DNA from: Golubevia sp. BC0850
Lineage: Eukaryota; Basidiomycota; Exobasidiomycetes; Golubeviales; Golubeviaceae
Direction: 5' to 3'
NCBI GenBank assembly: GCA_012976225.1
Contig: JAAVVG010000008.1
Span: forward strand, 558,001-622,000
DNA length: 64,000 nucleotides
Shown piece by piece: positions 58,274-64,000 of the stretch (its first letter is position 1; every line of letters starts with the position of its first letter). The notes under the pieces are model-generated. The model searched no databases and was not told where the DNA came from. It saw nothing but the letters and a program-made list of their open reading frames with translations. A program made the position numbers and the translations under genes.

Positions 58274-59339
58274 CATCATGGACGCATGGACCCATTTTCA
58301 TCGACTGATCGATGACCAGACCCCCTTCGCCTTCGTCTGGCCATTTTCCAAATCGTCATCTTCGAAGCTTTGAGCTGCAGGATTCTCACTTTTCTTACAC
58401 AGAACCTCTACAGTTCGAAGGTGAGCTTTCGCTTACCACATTTGAAGGAGGCGAAATTTGAAACCAGGAGTCTGATCGTCGGTGCACTTCGGTGAAGATG
58501 ACTCAAATCTCCTTCCTGGTACTCCCTGGAGAAAGCACCTGAACATGATCGTTGCCCTTTGGCGAGTTCTCTCCGACTATATTTCGCCAGTCACCTTTGG
58601 TCATAGCTGCTTTTGAGCAAGAGAAGATCACTCCCAGCACGAGCTTTTTCGAGGTTCAGTTTCTATTCACTTATATTCAATTTGTTCGATACTCATCTTT
58701 CTGTCTTCTCTTCCCTTCAGTGCTTACAGAATGAGATTTGGATTTCGGTGACGTTTGTGAGTTTCCTATTCTTTGCTGAGGTCGATTCTTGTTATCGTAT
58801 ACTTCGGGATTTTGCCGACACTCATTTCTTAGGGACCCTTTCTTTCTGTTTCACTGGATGTAAATCGGAGAGACCCATTGGAGAGCTTGCCGAATTTGTT
58901 TCTGTTTTCTACTTTCTCGTTTCGTAAAGAGAAAGGTGGACAGATAGAAGTCAACATAGGGGAAAGGGGTACCCACTTTTGAAGAAGCTTCTGGTACATA
59001 AGTGAACGGGAATATGAAGGTCTGATGTACTTTAGAATGCACTGTGAAGTGGGCATCCAACTTCTCGGATCTTATCCCCAAAGAATCTGAGTGCTTGAGT
59101 CCCAAGTTCACCCAGCGTCTCCCAGTCCAAAAAATTAAGCCATCAGTTAGAACCTAGCTCATCTCAAGGGATTTTATTTGAGAGATGAGTCTTTGGATCG
59201 AGTCAATCGATCAGGTTGGATATGGTGACACGGCCATTGAACGGGAGACTCTAAGAATGAGATAGATGGAAAAAGGATAGAGTATGATCAGAAGACGATG
59301 GAAGGAATGTGAAAGTGGTTTGGAGGTTGAGATGTTGTG
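58274..59339. other. Intergenic region
   Basis: No gene supported. It may hold the first exon of the coiled-coil gene that follows, whose start I could not place. Confidence 0.35.
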
Positions 59340-60017
59340 GTCAAAAGGAAGAGGAAGAAGAAGAAGAATAAGAAGAGCCATGCTCTCGCGAGTCGCGCCT
59401 ATGATCTTCTCGTCAAGTTGAGCAATGCTCAAGAGGTTCGAAGAATAAAGATTCTCAATTCAAATCTGCTGTTTGCATCCCCAGTCTTTCACACTTCAAC
59501 AAATCTTTGGTGCTCCTTCACGACTTGACTTTCCCCAAACAGGAGATGTTCAATAAGTTGCTCAAACGGTCTGGAAATGAAGGCTTTGACTTTGAATCTG
59601 ATCTGTTAAGGAGTGTGAAAGAATACATGTACGAGAAGGAAGAGCTTGAGAAGTCAGTAAGACTTGGTTTAACGTAGTAGATGGAAATTGGAGTCTTTAG
59701 AATTTCTTATATTCTTCTAGACGTTCTGTTCTCAGTAGAGAGATGAGATGACCATCTTAGTTTCAATGGAAGGAATAGTACAAGAGCTAGAGGTCGCAAT
59801 ATGGTTGAAGGACGAAGTTGACAGAGTGGATGAGTTGAGACACGAGACACTTTCGAGATTCACTTCTCCAATAGGTCCACAAATCGAGTCTTCATTCAGA
59901 ATTGAGTCACACCTTGTCCAGTTCTCCTTTGGCTCAAATGTCAAGGACGATTTGAGACTACGTGATAGTCATCTAGAGTCCCATCAACTGGAGGTGGCAA
60001 CAGGTTGGACGGGGTGA
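59340..60017 (+). CDS. Coiled-coil protein, unknown, 5' end unresolved
   Basis: Three exons join in phase: up to 59435, 59543-59656, 59739-60017. The first exon codes a Lys/Arg run and then SHALASRAYDLLVKLSNAQE; the second continues a long helix (EMFNKLLKRSGNEGFDFE, SVKEYMYEKEELEKS); the third reads MTILVSMEGIVQELEVAIWL, KDEVDRVDELRHETLSR and a polar tail. Intron 1 has a TTGACTTT branch-like site and CCCCAAACAG acceptor. No ATG is found in frame in exon 1, so an upstream exon must exist or the start is missing. Charged heptad-like helices suggest a subunit of a coiled-coil complex, for example kinetochore or trafficking, which is only a guess. Confidence 0.55.
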
Positions 60018-60280
60018 GGCAACATTTATGAAGGCCAGAGTAGATGGACTTCAAAGTGAACAGTAGATTCTGGATTGGTAACTCTTAAAAGCTCAAAAGA
60101 CAAGCCCTCAAATTGTCCGAAGAAGAGGGCGAGAGAGAAAAGCAGATGGCTCGACTGCCGTACGGGATTGCCGACACATCCGGAATGGGAACTTGAACGA
60201 TTCCTAGTGCTATCGATGTCTGCATCTTTTCTGGAAAGTCTTGAACTTTCTTCTTTCTTCCCTTCTCAATCATCTCCAAA

Positions 60281-63076
60281 ATGACATTTCTATCATCCTA
60301 CAGTCCTCCGGCAAATGCGATAGCACCATCTCAATTCACACTTAGACTTTCCTATCCTTCAACTCTTCCAGCCACTAGAACACCTCTCTCTCCACTCTCT
60401 TTCCTCCTAAGAGCAGCTCTAATCAAACCTCACAAGTTAGCTCTAATTCATCCAGAGAAAGGTTTTCATTTCACTTATCAACAATGGGCTGCAAGAATCT
60501 TATCCTTAACTTTCGCAATCAAATCCACCAAGAATTGGAAAGCTGGTGATAGAGTTGCTGTTGTCTCTCCAAACAGTCCAATGATCTTGGAAGCTCATAA
60601 TGGAATTTTAGGAGCTGCTGGAATTACGGTTCCTATTAAGTGAGTATTCAGAATCCTTCCTTCTGAAGGTCCCTTCTCTTTTGGCGGTCCTTCTCATCTC
60701 AATCTTGTCCTCTCTCCGGAACTTCCTCTTGTCCAGCATCCGAAACACCCCTCAAGAAGTCTCTTACGTTCTTCAACATTCAGGTGCGACTGTCATTTTA
60801 GTAGATTCGGAATTCAAACATCTAGTCTCGAAAGATCTGCCTTCAAACATCACTGTCATTGTCTCCCAAGATTCTGGAGGAAAGATCAAAGACGATCAAT
60901 ACGAGCACTTCTTGAATCACGGAAGGAAGATCTGGGAGGAACTAGACAGTAAGGCTGGAAAATGGGGAAAGAGAGGTTGGGAATTGATTGAAGGAGTTGA
61001 GGATGAGGAAGCCGCTTGTGCTTTGTGTTAGTGAGTGCTCTTTGGAGGATGATCAGAGAAGATGGGAGGACGGTCTGGAAGTGGGTACCAAGCTTTATGG
61101 AAGTGTCATTGGATTCTGAAAGTTGGAGAGCTGGTTCAAAGATTCGTAGCTGAGGAGCGGGGATGAGGTGAAGAAGGGAGATTGAGAAGATTAGACCCAG
61201 GATAGAAAAAGTCCAGGAACCGTTCTCGCAAGTGGATCCGACAAGTTGCTCGATATCTAGGCTCTTGCTTTGATTCAAGATAGATGAGGATTCTGTCTGT
61301 CCTCGTCCTACAAAGCCTCTGACTTCCCCAATCTTATTCCCGTCTTCCCATGTTCTCATAGCACCTCTGGAACAACAGGCAAACCAAAAGGTGTTCTAAC
61401 TTCTTACAGAGGATCCTATTTGGCCGCCATAGCCAACGCTATGGAGGCTCAGTTGACGTCGGATTCAGTTTGTGGGTTTTATGAAACTTGATCCACGCCT
61501 CACATAGCCATAAGAACCTTTCCACCAAGTGGCCGCTTTGACGCTGAAAAGTTCTTCAATTCAATTCATAAGAACCTTTCATCTGGAACTGGAGCTCTTG
61601 CAACTGACGTTTCCTCATTCTTCTTGTCCTCTTGTTCGCAGATCTCTGGATTTTACCAGCTTTCCATGCGTGAGTCGAAGTGGAGCTCATCTCCTTTTGT
61701 CTGACCTCTTTTCTCGATCGGTCGCTAGAAACTCAAATGCTTCTCTTTTCTTCTCCTAGTGTCGGTTGGACTTATCCATGGGCCGTCAACGCTGCTTTTG
61801 GAACTCACCTGGTCATCAGGAAAGTGGACAATGACATGATTTGGGACGCTCTCCTGAACAAAGGAGTTACTCATTATGCCGGTGCGAATTTTAGAGCCTT
61901 TTGACTTCGAAACGAACGCTTTTATGGAAGATAGCCTTTCCGCTCACAACCTGATTCCTCGACTCACCCACTCCCTATCCTTCATCTCTTTCCAGGCGCT
62001 CCAACTGTTCAGATCGGAATTGTCAATCATCCAAAAGCCAAGCGTCTACCTCAGAAAGTCCGAGTAGCAGTAGCAGCCTCTGCTCCCACTGCTGCTCTTC
62101 TAGGTCAAATGGAATCTCTCAATCTCGAACCAGTCCATGTCTATGGTCTCACTGAGACCTATGGCCCTTTCACCAGAAGATATGCTGATCCATCTTGGGC
62201 CACGCTTTCAGTCGAAGAACGTGCTCGACTATCTGCAAGACAAGGACATGGATTCTTGACCTCTGATGAAGCTAGAGTAGTCAAATCAGATGAAGAGGGG
62301 AATACTATCTTCGATGGTCAATTGAGAGATGTAGAGATGAATGGGAAAGAATCAGGCGAAATCATTACTAGAGGGAACTTAGTGATGATGGAATACTACA
62401 ACGATAAAGAAGCTACCAAGAAGGTTATGAGAAATGGCTGGTTCCATACTGGGGATGTGGGAGTAAGGATGGAAGGTGGGGAGATCAACATTCTTGATCG
62501 TTCGAAAGATATTATCATTAGTGGAGGTGAGTGAAACGTCATAGAGGACTTGATGGAACTTCTTCGTTTCGCGAGACTGGCTAATATCTGCCTGCTTCTT
62601 CGTGCTTCATCTTCAGGTGAGAACATTTCTTCTTTGATGGTCGAGCAAGAGCTATCTTCACACGCGCACGTTCTAGAATGCTGTGTTGTGGCTAGAGCAC
62701 ATAAGAAGTGGGGAGAAAGAGGTCATGCAACTGTGGTTCTCAAGTTGAATGCTCCAAAGAAATCAGGAGAAGAATGGGAGAAGGAACTCAAGGCTCATTG
62801 TAAGACTAAGATGTCTGGATTTGCTGTTCCAGAGTGGATTGAGATTGTCGAGGAGTTGCCAAAGACTAGCACTGGAAGTGAGTACAACGAACAGAGAGAT
62901 GAAAGAGGAAGGAATCGGGCAAAGCAGAATTGATCACAGTTGAGAAGTGGGAGATGCACTTCTTCAGTTGGAAAGTAATTGAATGCTGACTTTGTTTCCC
63001 TTCCGATCTCTGCCATTTTCCTCCTTTCTCAGAAGTGCAAAAGAACGTTCTGCGTCAAAGGATGGCAAAACTCTAA
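60281..63076 (+). CDS. AMP-dependent acyl-CoA synthetase
   Basis: Eight exons in phase: 60281-60639, 60737-61030, 61362-61471, 61642-61669, 61761-61882, 61996-62526, 62617-62877, 63033-63076; 582 residues. ANL-family marks: YTSGTTGKPKGV (from Tyr218), PAFHAVGWTYPWA, VYGLTETYGPF (A5), GWFHTGDVGV and DRSKDIIISGGENIS (A7/A8), and the catalytic Lys in STGKVQKNVLR. It activates a fatty or other carboxylic acid to acyl-CoA through an acyl-AMP. Closest in layout to the medium-chain/AMP-binding AAE group of plants and fungi. There is no clear N-terminal signal and no C-terminal SKL (it ends MAKL). Two donors are GTGGGT and GTGCGA; one exon is only 28 nt. Confidence 0.93.
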
Positions 63077-63507
63077 ACGGAGACAACTACTCTCTCTTTC
63101 TTAATTCCTCACCGCTTTCCCCTCCAACACGGCCTTTCCTTGACGCGCTCGATTCACAACTTTACCCTTCGGGATTTTCTCCAAGAAATCTTTTCTGTAT
63201 CTACATTACTTCTTTCATTGAATCCTACTCGGAAATTCTGAACTTTGAAATCTGCAAAAGCAGTGAGAATTTTTGGACACCTACCTTGAGGACAAAGAAA
63301 GATGGTAATTGGGACGAATGCAAAGACACAGTGAATTGCAAAAGAGGAACAGAATTTATCCGATTTCGTCGACCTGAAGAGCGCAGAAGAGTGAACGAAA
63401 GATTTTGAAGCGAGAGGGATCTAGAGAGGCGACGAGACGAGGGAGGAGACGGAAGAAGAAACTCCTCACAGTTCCAACTTCCAACTCTCTTATTATACGC
63501 TCGAAGT
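63077..63507. other. Intergenic region
   Basis: 3' flank of the synthetase and upstream region of the AlkB-like gene. A minus-strand open stretch of 152 codons (63683-63225) overlaps the AlkB start antisense and is judged a shadow. Confidence 0.4.
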
Positions 63508-64000
63508 ATGTCGGATTCCGACTCCAATAATTCTTCCGATTCTTTATTCGATGAATCCAGTTCATACGCTTCAGTCATCTCTACTGTCATTCCAGCCTCC
63601 AGATCAGCACCCGACGTCCCCGGACTCTTCTTTTTTCCAAAACTTCTTCCAAAGTCTCTCTCCCATCGAGTTCTCGAAAGCATAGCGGAATGCGGTTACT
63701 TCTCTTCACTAGAAAACGAACATCAAGAGGAAAATAAGGATGGAAAGGGAAGTCGAAGCTCAAGAGGACCGAATCAAGTCATGTTGTTTGGAAGAACTCG
63801 ACATAGACATTCGGAAGATCTCGCTGGAAGAACAGAAACTGGTTTACCGAGGTGGGCAGACGAGTTAGTACTAGAATTAAGTGAAATTTTGAAAGACAAA
63901 GTAGATGAAGAGACCCATCAAGTGCTGTTTCCGGCAGATTCGAATAGGTCCACAACTTCTCATTCTTCTCCCGGTCCAAATTCAACTTCATCGAACGCCC
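63508..64000 (+). CDS. AlkB-like 2-oxoglutarate/Fe(II) dioxygenase, partial
   Basis: Open from ATG at 63508 to the window end (164 codons, no stop). After an acidic Ser/Asn-rich start comes PGLFFFPKLLPKSLSHRVLE, the usual opening of AlkB homologues (short product line, then helix), later NQVMLFGR and LPRWADELVLELSEILKD with VLFPAD, the pattern just before the nucleotide-recognition lid and the jelly-roll core. The catalytic HxD...H residues lie beyond the window, so activity cannot be judged. Relatives demethylate nucleic acids or proteins; the NQVMLFG pattern fits the ALKBH branch acting on RNA/DNA or as tRNA modifiers. Confidence 0.7.
   Translation, partial: MSDSDSNNSSDSLFDESSSYASVISTVIPASRSAPDVPGLFFFPKLLPKSLSHRVLESIAECGYFSSLENEHQEENKDGKGSRSSRGPNQVMLFGRTRHRHSEDLAGRTETGLPRWADELVLELSEILKDKVDEETHQVLFPADSNRSTTSHSSPGPNSTSSNA

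Noticed and set aside
63225-63683. Minus-strand open stretch of 152 codons
   Set aside because: Antisense to the start of the AlkB-like gene, whose plus-strand product matches a known family.
1-64000. Search for tRNA, rRNA, CRISPR, transposon or viral remnants
   Set aside because: No T-loop/A-box pairs, rRNA-like stretches, repeat-spacer arrays, terminal repeats or transposase/reverse-transcriptase motifs were recognised by eye; short ones could be missed.

Overview
This window is nuclear DNA of a fungus, most likely a basidiomycete. The evidence is the gene set, with fungal forms of VAC14, LOA1, ERG20, NEM1, U1-C and LSm3, and the density of short GT-AG introns. These introns are mostly 50-120 nt, nearly all start with GTGAGT, and many carry a CTGAC-like branch site. 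Base composition is moderate and codon use leans to A/T-ending codons such as GCT, TCT and AGA. I cannot name the species, and the placement within Basidiomycota is inference. I saw no virus, transposon, CRISPR array, rRNA or tRNA gene.

Layout. 0.4-2.0 kb: stomatin-family membrane protein. 3.2-3.8 kb: small repeat protein behind a TATA promoter. 4.5-7.4 kb: TFIIF alpha. 7.5-11.5 kb (-): VAC14, divergent from the lysophosphatidic acid acyltransferase LOA1 (11.7-13.5 kb). 14.0-18.5 kb (-): three genes for secreted proteins, two of them diverged paralogues. 19.2-21.2 kb: two spliceosome genes head to head (LSM3 and U1-C). 21.6-22.9 kb (-): short-chain dehydrogenase. 23.7-26.7 kb (-): multi-span membrane protein of unknown role. 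27.2-28.5 kb (-): secreted protein with two near-identical Cys-rich modules. 29.8-30.3 kb (-): small single-span membrane protein.

30.5-40.2 kb is the most unusual stretch. A processive family-2 glycosyltransferase diverges from a membrane acyltransferase of the acyltransferase-3 (OafA) family. A second acyltransferase-3 domain follows on the other strand, fused in frame to a signal peptide, a GH16/concanavalin-like extracellular domain, a transmembrane helix and a long cytosolic linker in one predicted 1,202-residue protein. The stand-alone acyltransferase has Trp where the fused one keeps the family's key His. Together the three genes look like a membrane system that makes and O-acylates a surface glycan or glycolipid; this is inference from domain content and adjacency.

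41.1-43.1 kb: SSUH2-like DnaJ-type zinc protein. 43.7-45.4 kb (-): farnesyl diphosphate synthase ERG20. 45.6-47.9 kb: decayed F-box/LRR gene. 48.8-53.2 kb: NEM1-type phosphatase with a very long N-terminus. 54.1-55.8 kb (-): mitochondrial enoyl-CoA hydratase. 56.2-58.3 kb (-): a second decayed LRR/F-box-like gene. 59.3-60.0 kb: coiled-coil protein. 60.3-63.1 kb: acyl-CoA synthetase. 63.5-64.0 kb: start of an AlkB-like dioxygenase that runs off the window.

Exon coordinates were worked out by hand from splice consensus and reading-phase agreement. Models where every junction keeps phase and the product matches a known family are reliable; the rest are flagged.
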